From Myxococcales bacterium (GTDB lineage: Bacteria; Myxococcota_A; Polyangia; Polyangiales; Polyangiaceae): DNA of 64,000 nt. Shown here one piece after another: positions 53,672-63,248 of the stretch. The notes under the pieces were generated by a model. The model saw nothing but the letters and a program-made list of their open reading frames with translations. It was not told where the DNA came from and ran no database searches. Both the position numbers and the translations under genes were made by a program. The stretch lies in contig JANYHK010000060.1 in assembly GCA_025359105.1 (NCBI GenBank), positions 62,001 to 126,000 of the forward strand, written 5' to 3'. Numbering within the stretch: position 1 is the first letter of the stretch; the number at the start of each line of letters is the position of its first letter.

Positions 53672-55222
53672 CTACTTCTTCGCCTTCTGCAGCCTGCTGT
53701 GGTGCCGGCCGTACGTCCCGTAGATGACGAAGCCAATCACGAGCCACACGATGAGGCGGATCCATGTGTCCCTCGGCAGGCCGGTCATGACCCAGACGCA
53801 GGCGATGGCGCCGAGAGGAGCGACCAGCCAGAACGCCGGCACACGGAAGGGCCGGATGGCGACGGGGTGGGTGAATCGCAGGATGAAGACGCCCGCGCAG
53901 ACGAGGACGAACGCCAGCAGCGTGCCGATCGACACCAGCTCACCGACGAGGCTCATCGGCAAGAGGCCGCCGGCAACGGCGACGAACGCGCCGGTCAGCA
54001 CGGTCGCCTTGTACGGAGTGCCGAACTTGGGGTGCGCGCGAGAGAACCACGGCAGAAGGCCGTCCTTCGACATCGCGTAGAAGACTCGCGTCTGTCCCAT
54101 CATCATCACGAGGATGACGGACGTGAGGCCCGAGAGGGCGCCGAGCTTGACCAGGAACGTGAAGATCTTGGAGGCGCCCGGCGACCAGTGCCGAAGCTGC
54201 ACGATGCGATCGATGCCCACCGCGACCGGATCGGAGACGCCGAGCTCGGCGTAGGGAACGACGCCCGTGAGGACGAGCGCAACGAGGATGTAGAGCCCTG
54301 TGCAGACGACCAGCGAGCCGAGGATCCCGATAGGCAGATCCCGCGTCGGATTGTGGCACTCCTGCGCCGTCGTCGAGACCGCGTCGAAGCCGATGTACGC
54401 GAAGAAGACGACGCCCGCGCCCGTAAGGACGCCACCCCACCCGAAGCTCTGGATCGTCTCTCCTGCTCGCGTACTGGGCCCCACGGGGGGCACCAGCGAG
54501 GCGAGGCCGGACGCGCTCGGATCGCCGACCCAGTTCGCGTGATTCACGACGCTCCATCCCAGGAGGATGAAGCTGATCACGATCACGACCTTCACGGCCA
54601 CGATGAGGTTGTTCGCGAGGGCCGATTCGCGCATGCCGCGGTAGAGGATCGCCGAGACGACCACGGCGACGAAGCTCGCCGGCACGTTCCATACGCCGTG
54701 CGTCTGCGTCCCGTTCGCGAGCGTCACCAGGTCGCCCCACGGTCCTTGCGTGAGCACGAGGAGCGAGTCGGGGAGCGTTATCCCCAGGGTCTTGTGCAGG
54801 AGCGAGATGAAGTAGCCCGACCATGAGACCGCCACGGTGACGGCGCCGAACGCGTACTCGAGGATGAGGTCCCATCCGATGATCCAGGCGATGAGCTCGC
54901 CGAGCGTCGCGTACGAATACGCGTACGCAGAGCCGGACACCGGGATCATGGCCGCCATCTCGGCGTAACAGAGCCCGGCCAGGGCGCAGAGGATCCCTCC
55001 GAGCACGAAGCTGTAAACGATCCCGGGGCCCGCGTAGTACGCAGCGGCCGTGCCCGTGAGCGAAAAGATGCCGGCGCCGATGATGGCGCCGATGCCCAGC
55101 ATCACCAGGTTGACCGGCCCGAGTGAGCGTTTGAGCGTGCCGTGCGTCGCCGCTTCGCTCGCGATGGGATCGTTGGCTTCGGCGAGGAGTTGCTCGAGCG
55201 GCTTCTTCTTGAACAGATCCAT
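53672..55222 (-). CDS. APC-family amino-acid permease (YfnA/cationic type)
   Basis: A 516-residue inner-membrane transporter with about twelve to fourteen hydrophobic segments. Sequence marks: MLGIGAIIGAGIFSLTGTAA (TM1 unwound segment), YCYAEMAAMIPVSGSAYAYSY, WDLILEYAFGAVTVAVSWSGY and GFDAVSTTAQECHNP, all typical of YfnA and CAT-type APC members that import basic or small neutral amino acids. The cytoplasmic N-terminus is Lys-rich. Substrate not determinable. It converges with the Cys/His-rich gene. Confidence 0.93.
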   Translation of the reverse strand: MDLFKKKPLEQLLAEANDPIASEAATHGTLKRSLGPVNLVMLGIGAIIGAGIFSLTGTAAAYYAGPGIVYSFVLGGILCALAGLCYAEMAAMIPVSGSAYAYSYATLGELIAWIIGWDLILEYAFGAVTVAVSWSGYFISLLHKTLGITLPDSLLVLTQGPWGDLVTLANGTQTHGVWNVPASFVAVVVSAILYRGMRESALANNLIVAVKVVIVISFILLGWSVVNHANWVGDPSASGLASLVPPVGPSTRAGETIQSFGWGGVLTGAGVVFFAYIGFDAVSTTAQECHNPTRDLPIGILGSLVVCTGLYILVALVLTGVVPYAELGVSDPVAVGIDRIVQLRHWSPGASKIFTFLVKLGALSGLTSVILVMMMGQTRVFYAMSKDGLLPWFSRAHPKFGTPYKATVLTGAFVAVAGGLLPMSLVGELVSIGTLLAFVLVCAGVFILRFTHPVAIRPFRVPAFWLVAPLGAIACVWVMTGLPRDTWIRLIVWLVIGFVIYGTYGRHHSRLQKAKK

Positions 55223-55338
55223 GGGGTGGCGCCCAGGCTAGAGAAGAAGGACGCACTTGACCATGCGGCTGCTTGCCCCCCCTGCGGGCGCTCGACGTCG
55301 CCCGGGTCGCCCGCCGCGGCACCGTACCCCTGGGACCG

Positions 55339-55620
55339 CTACCGCGCGGGGTGCTCGTAACAGTATTCCGCGAGCTCCAGCATCAGGTCGGGCACCCGTG
55401 TCGCCTCGCAGAAGAGGCCGATGCCGACGCGCACGTCCTCGACGACGCGCTGCACGCGATGCGGCATGGCCTCTCCCGGCTGCGGCGCGCAGCGCGCCAC
55501 GGATTTCTTCAGCATCGCGCGCGCTAGCGTCGGGCTGATGTAGCGGACAAGGATGCGCAGGAGGTGCTGCCACTCCGGCGCCGCGAGCTGGGGATCGATC
55601 TTGAACGACGTTGGGGTCAT
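55339..55620 (-). CDS. Hypothetical protein of the TusA-DsrE unit
   Basis: A 93-residue mainly helical protein, unrecognised (QHLLRILVRYISPTLARAML, VEDVRVGIGLFCEATRVP). It has single cysteines in VARCAPQ, LFCEAT and EYCYE. It starts 18 bases after the DsrE-like stop on the same strand, so it is the third gene of the TusA, DsrE-like, unknown unit. Participation in sulfur relay is inference from position only. Confidence 0.6.
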   Translation of the reverse strand: MTPTSFKIDPQLAAPEWQHLLRILVRYISPTLARAMLKKSVARCAPQPGEAMPHRVQRVVEDVRVGIGLFCEATRVPDLMLELAEYCYEHPAR

Positions 55621-55638
55621 ATCGGCATGTTCATGAGA

Positions 55639-56196
55639 TTAGATGAGCAGCGAGACTCGGCTCCGCGACGCGCGTTCGAGGAACGTCGCGGCGCCGACCA
55701 TCTCGAGGCCGGGGTAATCGGTGAGCTCCTCCGTGGGAATGCCGAAGAGCCGGCGCGAGGTCTCGCAGACGGCGATGTGGACGCCGGACTCGGCCGCGAT
55801 GCCGAGGAGCTCTTCAACCGATGCGACACCTTGCCGCGCCATCACCGCGCGCAACATGAGCGGACCCGCGCCGCCGACGTTCATCCGCGACAGCGGAAGG
55901 TTTGACGTCCCGCGCGGGAGCATCCACCCGAAGAGCTTCCCCCAGACGTCCTTTTTCGCGTTTTTTTGCGCGTCGCGCAGCGCGGCGACGGCCCAGAACG
56001 AGAAGAACATCTCGACCCGCGAGCCGCTCGCCGCGGCGCTGGTCGCCAGCATGAGCGCGCACAGGACACGATCGAGGGTGCCCGAGACGAGCATCAGGGC
56101 GACCTGATCCGCCGGCTGCGCGTGCTCGAGCGCCGCGACGCGTCTCCTGAGGTCGGCGAGCTCGTCGTCGGGCGGCGCAGCGAACGCGAGGCTCAC
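55639..56196 (-). CDS. DsrE/DsrF-like sulfur-relay protein
   Basis: A 185-residue DsrE/F-type protein: a short N-terminal coiled-coil (about 10-32), then the alpha/beta core (QVALMLVSGTLDRVLCALMLATSAAASG, VEMFFSFWAVAALRD, HIAVCETSRRLFG). A cysteine in VAVCETS matches the sulfur-carrying position of DsrE-like proteins, and VLCALM is a second. The GTG at 56196 overlaps the TusA-like stop. Family members pass persulfide sulfur between carriers or act as periplasmic-like peroxiredoxin relatives. Confidence 0.85.
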   Translation of the reverse strand: MSLAFAAPPDDELADLRRRVAALEHAQPADQVALMLVSGTLDRVLCALMLATSAAASGSRVEMFFSFWAVAALRDAQKNAKKDVWGKLFGWMLPRGTSNLPLSRMNVGGAGPLMLRAVMARQGVASVEELLGIAAESGVHIAVCETSRRLFGIPTEELTDYPGLEMVGAATFLERASRSRVSLLI

Positions 56197-56426
56197 GGCG
56201 CGGCTCCCTTGCGCACGAGCGCCGTGTGCGCCCCCTTGAGCGCCTCCAGCGAAACGAGCTCGTGCCCGAGCTTCTTGCACCACGCCCGCACGTCAGCCGG
56301 AAACGCGGCGTCGTCGGCGACGATCTCGATGAGGTCGCCGGAGCTGAGCTCCTCGATGGCCCGGCGAAGGTGCACGATTGGGATAGGGCAGGATCGCCCG
56401 CGGGCATCCAGTCGGGCGGTGGTCAT
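56193..56426 (-). CDS. TusA-family sulfur carrier
   Basis: A 77-residue sulfurtransferase of the TusA/YeeD/SirA family with the diagnostic ARGRSCPIPIVHLRRA (Cys13 carries the persulfide) and the DLIEIVADDAAF strand. A slightly longer ATG at 56444 is possible. First gene of a three-gene unit with the DsrE-like protein, joined by a GTGA overlap. It is divergent from the rhodanese gene, across 219 bases that must hold both promoters. Confidence 0.92.
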   Translation of the reverse strand: MTTARLDARGRSCPIPIVHLRRAIEELSSGDLIEIVADDAAFPADVRAWCKKLGHELVSLEALKGAHTALVRKGAAP

Positions 56427-56645
56427 GCCACCAATCAACGGCATTTTGCTTCCACCACTGAAGGGGGTGCGCACGGGCGCTCGCCGTCCCCTCATGAAGG
56501 GAGTGATGTGCGCGAAACTCAAGAGATCGCCCGGTCGACCTGCGCCCGCGGGGGCGCCAATCGCCGCCGCCGATCCGCGGTCGTATTAACCGACGACGCG
56601 CGGAGCTCGTATTACTCGCGTCCTCAACGGAGGAAGGAGGGCCTC

Positions 56646-57485
56646 ATGCACGGATACGCGCGACCGGAGACCGTGGTGGAAACGAGTTGGATCGATGACC
56701 ACGGGCACGAAGCCAATGTGCGCCTCGTCGAAGTGGACGTTGACAAGTTCTCGTACGACGAAGGCCACCTCCAGGGTGCGGTAGGCTGGGACTGGGAAAA
56801 GGATCTCTGCGACACGCACGAACGCAACATCCTGTCCAAGGCGAGCTTCGAGACGCTGATGCGCCGCTCGGGGATCACCCGCGACGCGACCATCGTGCTC
56901 TATGGCGACAACAACAACTGGTTCGCCGCGTGGGCATTTTGGCAGCTCAAGATCTACGGACATGCCGACGTTCGCCTTCTCAACGGAGGGCGCAAGAAGT
57001 GGCTGGCGGAGGGGCGTGTGCTTACCACCGATCCTGCCGCAGTCACGCCCAGCATCTACGACGCGTGCGACCCCGACCTCTCGATCCGCTCGCTCCTCAC
57101 GCCGCTGATGGCCGAGGTGGCGGCGAAGCGCATCTCGCTCGTCGACGTGCGCAGCGCCGCCGAGTTCACCGGGGAGATCCTCTCGCCCCCGGGGCTGCCC
57201 GAGACTTGCCAGCGCGGCGGGCACGTGCCCGGCGCCTCCAGCGTGCCGTGGGGCTTGGTCTGCAAGGAGGACGGGACATTCAAGTCGGGCGAGGATCTCC
57301 GTCAGCTGTATGCCGCCCGCGGGATAACCGGAGACAAACCGATCGTCGCGTACTGTCGGATCGGCGAGCGCTCCAGCCACACGTGGTACGTGCTGAAGTA
57401 CCTGCTCGGCTTCGCCGACGTCCGTAACTACGACGGATCGTGGACCGAGTGGGGCAACTTGGTCGCGGCGCCGATCGAGAAGTGA
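56646..57485 (+). CDS. Rhodanese-type thiosulfate sulfurtransferase
   Basis: A 279-residue two-domain rhodanese. The C-terminal domain has the active-site loop CRIGERSSHTW (Cys237, sulfur carrier), while the N-terminal domain has LYGDNNNW in place of the Cys, as usual for tandem rhodaneses. VDVRSAAEFTGE and PVPGA-like VPGASSVPW are typical. It probably moves sulfur between thiosulfate or 3-mercaptopyruvate and TusA/DsrE-type carriers encoded divergently. RBS GGAGGAAGGAG precedes ATG 56646. Confidence 0.95.
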   Translation: MHGYARPETVVETSWIDDHGHEANVRLVEVDVDKFSYDEGHLQGAVGWDWEKDLCDTHERNILSKASFETLMRRSGITRDATIVLYGDNNNWFAAWAFWQLKIYGHADVRLLNGGRKKWLAEGRVLTTDPAAVTPSIYDACDPDLSIRSLLTPLMAEVAAKRISLVDVRSAAEFTGEILSPPGLPETCQRGGHVPGASSVPWGLVCKEDGTFKSGEDLRQLYAARGITGDKPIVAYCRIGERSSHTWYVLKYLLGFADVRNYDGSWTEWGNLVAAPIEK

Positions 57486-57486
57486 C

Positions 57487-57750
57487 ATGGCGAACGAGGG
57501 ACAGCGCGAGGGCATGATCGAGCGAACGACCGTCCTCGGTCTTGTTCACGTGCGTGTCTGCTCGTACCCTATCGGCATGGCATTCTCCTGCCGCGTCGAC
57601 AACGTGGATCCTGGCGCGAACATCGCGCGGGGGCGTGGAAAGACACGACAGGAGGCCGAGGAGAACGCGATCGCGAGCGCGGAGCTCACCCTCGAGCTAC
57701 GTGGCGCGACCCACGCATTGCGTGTGGTGACGGATCGCCTGCGGAGGTAG
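57487..57750 (+). CDS. Small paralogous protein A
   Basis: An 87-residue soluble protein starting one base after the rhodanese stop. Its core (TTVLGLVHVRVCSYPIGMAF and SCRVDNVDPGANIARG) is clearly homologous to the next gene. Predicted as one beta sheet followed by a helix (EENAIASAELTLEL). The Cys in VRVCS is absent in the paralogue, but the SCRVDN/WACRVDN cysteine is conserved. Function unknown; it belongs to the rhodanese transcript. Confidence 0.8.
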   Translation: MANEGQREGMIERTTVLGLVHVRVCSYPIGMAFSCRVDNVDPGANIARGRGKTRQEAEENAIASAELTLELRGATHALRVVTDRLRR

Positions 57751-57768
57751 TCCGAGGCAGGAGACAGC

Positions 57769-57996
57769 GTGGCGACGTTCCAAGTGACCGGATACGAGGA
57801 GTCAACGACGGTGCTCGACGGGTGGGACGCTCGCGTCAGGACCTACCGACTCGGGCCACGGTGGGCCTGCAGGGTCGACAACATGAGCCCCGGCGCCATC
57901 ATCTCCCGCGGAGAGGGGGCCACGCGGGAGGAAGCCGCCGCCGAAGCGGTTGCTCTCGCCCGCAAGCGTCTGCGGCTGACCCGTCGCCGGCCTTGA
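57769..57996 (+). CDS. Small paralogous protein B
   Basis: A 75-residue protein similar along its whole length to protein A: TTVLDGWDARVRTYRLGPRW, then ACRVDNMSPGAIISRGEGAT, then REEAAAEAVALARKRL. GTG 57769 follows AGGAGACAGC. The two genes are a tandem duplication. Its last 98 bases overlap the 3' end of the hydroxylase on the opposite strand. Confidence 0.8.
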   Translation: MATFQVTGYEESTTVLDGWDARVRTYRLGPRWACRVDNMSPGAIISRGEGATREEAAAEAVALARKRLRLTRRRP

Positions 57997-58837
57997 AGCT
58001 CTGCCCAGCCCGGGGCACCGCGAGCGTCCACCGCGGCCCCAGCCACCGCGCCGCGGTGACGACGAAGGGGTTGGCCAGCTGCGCGAGGTAGCCGCGGGGC
58101 CACGATTCGGAGAGCCCGAGCGCGTAATCTTCGCCGTCGGGCAGGTAGTGGGTGCCGAACACGACGTCGAGCCACGGCGCCACGTTCGCGAAGTTGTGAC
58201 GGGTGCGCGCGACGTCCGCGTGGTGCCATCGGTGAAGCTCGGGCGCGCCGAAGATCCAACGCAAGGGACCCAGCGGCAGGCGCACGTTGGAGTGGATGAA
58301 GATCGCCCACATCCCGCGGAACGCGATGAATGCCGCGAGCGCTTCGACGGGAAATCCGAGGAGAAACGCAGGCAGGTTCTGGCATAGCTGCGTCGCGATG
58401 CCATCGAGCGGGTGCTCTCGATGTGCGGCCAGCCAGTCGAGCCGCTCGCTCGAGTGATGGACGGCATGGAAGCGCCAGAGAAGATCCGACGCGTGGCAGG
58501 CGCGATGGAACCAGTACACGAGCGCGTCGCCGAGCACGACGGACGCGAAGCCCACGAGCCACAGCGGCCGCGCTGCGAGCCACGGGTGCCATCCGCCGCC
58601 TGGCGCGTGCGCGCGCGTCGCGACGAAGGTGTCCACCTGCGACAGGATCGCGATCGACGCCGCATTCCACACGACGTACTGCCCGGCGAAGAAGAGTGCG
58701 TCGATCGCGATCTCTTTGCGCAGGATCGGCTGCCCGCCGCGCGCGGGGAAGAGCCGCTCCAGCGGTACGAAGATGATCGCGAGCACGACGAAGCTCGCGA
58801 ACGCCGCGACGAGCGACGCCACGAGGGGAATACTCAA
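57899..58837 (-). CDS. Sterol desaturase/fatty-acid hydroxylase family protein
   Basis: A 312-residue integral-membrane di-iron enzyme. All three His clusters are present: FHRACH, FHAVHHSS and HRWHHAD, on a backbone of about four hydrophobic segments (MSIPLVASLVAAFASFVVLA, ALFFAGQYVVWNAASIAIL, LWLVGFASVVLGDALVYW). It uses O2 to hydroxylate or desaturate a lipid such as a fatty acid, ceramide or sterol-like precursor. The start is a TTG overlapping the stop of the upstream gene (TTGA). Its C-terminal 30 residues overlap protein B on the other strand and may be non-essential. Confidence 0.9.
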   Translation of the reverse strand: MSIPLVASLVAAFASFVVLAIIFVPLERLFPARGGQPILRKEIAIDALFFAGQYVVWNAASIAILSQVDTFVATRAHAPGGGWHPWLAARPLWLVGFASVVLGDALVYWFHRACHASDLLWRFHAVHHSSERLDWLAAHREHPLDGIATQLCQNLPAFLLGFPVEALAAFIAFRGMWAIFIHSNVRLPLGPLRWIFGAPELHRWHHADVARTRHNFANVAPWLDVVFGTHYLPDGEDYALGLSESWPRGYLAQLANPFVVTAARWLGPRWTLAVPRAGQSFKAGDGSAADACGREQPLRRRLPPAWPPLRGR

Positions 58838-59274
58838 CGTCCGCCCTTGCGGTTCTGCTGCGGCGCGGCGTTCTGCTGCTGCGGCTGCGGAGCCTGTTGC
58901 GGCGGCGGGCTAGGGTCGTCGTCCTCGAAGGCGTCGTTCGGCAAGAAGACGGGTGCCGCCTTCGTCGCCGGCAGGTACCGCATGCGGTCCTTCGCTTTGG
59001 CGGGCGATGGCACCGTCCGCGGCTTGGCCGGCGTCGCCGGCGCTGCGCTGGGGCCATTGGGACCCGTCGTCGCGGTTGCGGCGGCCGGGTCGCCTGCTGT
59101 CGCGGACGCGTTGTTCAGGACGGGCGCCTGCGATTCCGGTGTATTTCCGCGATTGCAGCCCACCGTCATGCCCGCGTGGGCGACGACGAAGACGAGGCCG
59201 GTCACGGCGCCAACGAGCGCGATCGCGCGGAGGAGGGTACGTCGCATGGTCGTGCTACGTACGAACCTCCGCAT
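58834..59274 (-). CDS. Hypothetical exported Pro/Gln-rich protein
   Basis: A 146-residue protein with an N-terminal hydrophobic signal or anchor (about 15-35, LLRAIALVGAVTGLVFVVAHA) and a disordered Ala/Pro/Thr then Gln/Pro-rich tail (PQQAPQPQQQNAAPQQN). ATG 59274 is chosen over ATG 59247 because AAGGTAG lies about 7 bases before it. Coupled to the hydroxylase gene by TTGA. Function unknown. Confidence 0.7.
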   Translation of the reverse strand: MRRFVRSTTMRRTLLRAIALVGAVTGLVFVVAHAGMTVGCNRGNTPESQAPVLNNASATAGDPAAATATTGPNGPSAAPATPAKPRTVPSPAKAKDRMRYLPATKAAPVFLPNDAFEDDDPSPPPQQAPQPQQQNAAPQQNRKGGR

Positions 59275-59306
59275 CGATCTACCTTGGCAGAGCCAAGGCC
59301 CGCCGT

Positions 59307-60068
59307 TCAGGCGGCGTCGGAGCACGAGAGCGCGTCGCGCAGCCGGCTCACCGCGCGTGCGTGGAGCTGGCTGATCCGCGGCTCGCTGACGCCGAGCACC
59401 TGCGCGATCGTCTTGAACTGGACCCCCTCGAAGTAGTGGGCCCGGACGATGTAGCGCTCGCGCTCGGGGAGCCCCGCGACGGCGTGGGCAAGCGCCGCGT
59501 GGTCCATCTTCTCGGCGACCGCATCGAGCGGGCTCTGCGCATCTTCGTCGGCGAACCCCGAGGACGCGACCCGCCCCGGTAGGTCGTCGAACCCGACGAC
59601 GCACGCGCGCGACGCCGCTGTGCCTTCCTCGCCCGCCGCTGCGGTGACCTGGTTGCGCGCACGCCGCGTGAGCCAGTCCTGGGTACGAAGCTCGTCGACG
59701 ATGGCGCCGCGGATGCGGATGCGCGCATACCACTCGAACGTCGGCCCCTCATCGCCGCCGTTCTTGCGGAGGGAATCGATGAGCCCGTACGTCCCGGCGG
59801 CGAGGAGATCGTCGCGCAGGACGTTCGGCGGCAGCTTGCGCAGGAAGCGGGCGACCGCCTGATGCACGAGCGGCATGTATTTCTGGATCTCCGCCGTCGT
59901 AGGAAGGTGCGGAGGTGCGATGGGCCTAATGGCGGTGATGTGGCCACGGACCTCGGAGAGGGGAGCCTCCTCCGTGATGTCGTTCATGGGGTCCGTCGTG
60001 CAGGACTTGGGCGCTTCCAGGTCGAGCGGGGACACGTGGGCTTCGTATGTCGTTCGGGCGAGCTTCAT
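59307..60068 (-). CDS. RNA polymerase sigma factor, FliA/WhiG (sigma-28) type
   Basis: A 253-residue group 3 sigma factor. Region 2 (about 75-130) includes LVHQAVARFLRKLPPNV, LAAGTYGLIDSLRKN and YARIRIRGAIVDELR, the sigma-28 hallmark. A divergent region 3 follows (about 130-185), then region 4 (about 190-250) with LPERERYIVRAHYFEG and the helix-turn-helix SEPRISQLHARAVSRL. The regulon may include motility or envelope genes; the nearby pilMNOP operon is an obvious test case. No anti-sigma gene is adjacent. Confidence 0.93.
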   Translation of the reverse strand: MKLARTTYEAHVSPLDLEAPKSCTTDPMNDITEEAPLSEVRGHITAIRPIAPPHLPTTAEIQKYMPLVHQAVARFLRKLPPNVLRDDLLAAGTYGLIDSLRKNGGDEGPTFEWYARIRIRGAIVDELRTQDWLTRRARNQVTAAAGEEGTAASRACVVGFDDLPGRVASSGFADEDAQSPLDAVAEKMDHAALAHAVAGLPERERYIVRAHYFEGVQFKTIAQVLGVSEPRISQLHARAVSRLRDALSCSDAA

Positions 60069-60205
60069 CTCGTGCGTCCTCTTCGGACGAATGCTCTTGC
60101 GCGCCCCGTGCCACGCGGAGCCGCCGGGATTCTCACTTCATTTTTTCCGACCGGCGCCAGAGCGCCAAGGAAACGAGCGTTGGCGCGTTGACGCCCGGTC
60201 GCTTC

Positions 60206-61363
<1,158 letters not shown>

Positions 61364-61524
61364 GTCGCGGACCTCTTACCTCATCTCTCAACGGCTGTCC
61401 TCCATGACCCCGAGCTTGGCCAAACTTCTCCTATTTCACGCTCTTTTTTGACCGGCCAACGCCGGGGGTGCCACAATTTCCCCGCAGCCTCTCCCCCCCT
61501 TACCGCATCCGCACAGGAGTCTTC

Positions 61525-62583
61525 ATGGCAGACGGGAAAAACCTCGTCGGCGTCGATATCGGAGCGAGCTCGATCAAGGTCGTTCAGCTCAAGGCGAGCC
61601 GGAAAAGCATTTCCGTCGTTCGCTACGGCTACGCGCCCCTTCCTCCGCAGACGATCATCGACGGACACATCATGAGCTCCGGGGCGGTCACCGAGTCCCT
61701 CCTCAAGATCTTCACCGACAACAAGATCCAGACGCGGGACGTCGCCGTCGGCGTCTACGGGCAGTCGGTCATCGTGCGCAAGATCACGGTGCCGATGATG
61801 ACGCCGGAGGAGCTCGAGGAGCAGATCAACTGGGAGGCGGAGCAGCACATCCCCTTCGACATCAAGGTCATGTCGATCGACTACGAGGTGCTCAGAAAGC
61901 GCCCCGAGGCCGGCCAGATGGATCTCTTGCTCGTCGCGGCGAAGAAGGACGAGATCAACGACTACGCCGCCATTTTGCGCGAAGCGAAGCTGAAGCCGCT
62001 CATCGTCGACATCAACGCGTTCACCATCCAGAACATCTTCGAGCAGCAAATGGGGCTCCCGCAGGACGGGACCATCGCGCTCTTGAACGTAGGGGCGGCG
62101 GTGAGCTCGCTCAACATCGTGTCGCACGGCATCAGCGCGTTCACGCGCGAGATCACCAACGCCGGCAACGCGATCACCGAAGAAATCCAGAAGCAGTGCA
62201 GCGTCCCGTACGAGCAGGCCGAGGCCTACAAGTGCGGCGGCGGCCCGACGCAGATCGTGCCGCAAGAGGTCCACCAGATCATCACGAGCGCCTGCGACGG
62301 GCTCGCCGGCGAGATCCAGCGCTCGCTCGACTTTTACCTCGCCACCAGCGGCGAGAGCGAGATCAGCAAGATCTTCGTCTCCGGCGGCAGCGCGTACCTC
62401 GCGCCTTTGTGCAAGTCGATCGAGAAGCGCGCGCGCGTGCCGGTGATGATGTTCGACCCGATGGCGAACCTGACCGTCGACACGAAGTTCGTGAACGAGC
62501 CCGAAATGCGGAGCCGAGCCGCGCAGCTCGTCGTCGCCCTCGGCCTGAGTCTGAGGACGGACAAGGAGCGCCGGTCGTCATGA
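61525..62583 (+). CDS. pilM: Type IV pilus assembly ATPase-like protein PilM
   Basis: A 352-residue cytoplasmic actin/FtsA-fold protein that links the pilus inner-membrane PilNO complex to the ATPases. Marks: GVDIGASSIKVVQLK at the N-terminus (phosphate 1 loop), GTIALLNVGAAVSSLN (phosphate 2), and SRAAQLVVALGLSLR at the end. ATG 61525 has CAGGAG 8 bases upstream. First gene of a tightly packed pilMNOP operon; type IV pili drive social gliding in myxobacteria. Confidence 0.97.
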   Translation: MADGKNLVGVDIGASSIKVVQLKASRKSISVVRYGYAPLPPQTIIDGHIMSSGAVTESLLKIFTDNKIQTRDVAVGVYGQSVIVRKITVPMMTPEELEEQINWEAEQHIPFDIKVMSIDYEVLRKRPEAGQMDLLLVAAKKDEINDYAAILREAKLKPLIVDINAFTIQNIFEQQMGLPQDGTIALLNVGAAVSSLNIVSHGISAFTREITNAGNAITEEIQKQCSVPYEQAEAYKCGGGPTQIVPQEVHQIITSACDGLAGEIQRSLDFYLATSGESEISKIFVSGGSAYLAPLCKSIEKRARVPVMMFDPMANLTVDTKFVNEPEMRSRAAQLVVALGLSLRTDKERRSS

Positions 62584-63245
62584 TCCGCATCAACCTACTC
62601 CCGCAGAAGAAGGAAGCGCGTCGCGGCCGCGGTGGCGGCGGCGGCGAGGTCACCGAAGGGAGCAATCTTTGGCTTGCGGTGGTGGGCGGGCTGGTCCTGC
62701 TCGAAGCCGTCGGCCTGCTTTTTTGGTACAAATCGAAGCAGAACGTCCTGGCCGACGCCATGAAGGCGAACCAGGAGGTCGAGGCGAACATCGGGAGCAT
62801 CAAGGCCCAGATCGCCAATCACGAGGAGATCAAGGCGCAGCTCAAGGACCTCCGCGATCGCGAGCAGGCGATCCAGAAGCTCCAGGCGGCGCGCACCGGC
62901 CCGACGTCGACGCTCCTCGAGCTGTCGCACGTGCTCACGCCGGGGCGTGGGCCGACGGTGGATCGCGACAAGCTCGAGCAGCTGAAGCGCGACAACCCCG
63001 GCGCGGTGCCGAACCCGAACTGGGATCCGCGTCGCCTCTGGCTGACCGGCTACAACGAAGCCGATCGCACCGTGAAGCTCCAGGGCCTCGCGCGCGACGG
63101 CGAGGACGTCAGCGAGTTTCTCCGCCGGCTGTCCCTGAGCGACTACTTTTACGAGCTCAAGCTCCTGCCTGCGTCGAAGACCATCGACGGGATAACCCAT
63201 CTGGAGCTCGTAAGGTTCGAGCTCAGCGCAAAGGCGAGGTACTGA
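62580..63245 (+). CDS. pilN: Type IV pilus alignment protein PilN
   Basis: A 221-residue inner-membrane protein: a short cytoplasmic N-terminus with the PilM-binding INLLP motif (MIRINLLPQKKE), one transmembrane helix (about 32-52), a periplasmic coiled coil and a ferredoxin-like fold ending near 215. It overlaps pilM by ATGA. The N-terminus also holds a Gly-rich insert (RGRGGGGGE) not usual in PilN. Confidence 0.95.
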   Translation: MIRINLLPQKKEARRGRGGGGGEVTEGSNLWLAVVGGLVLLEAVGLLFWYKSKQNVLADAMKANQEVEANIGSIKAQIANHEEIKAQLKDLRDREQAIQKLQAARTGPTSTLLELSHVLTPGRGPTVDRDKLEQLKRDNPGAVPNPNWDPRRLWLTGYNEADRTVKLQGLARDGEDVSEFLRRLSLSDYFYELKLLPASKTIDGITHLELVRFELSAKARY

Positions 63246-63248
63246 GCC

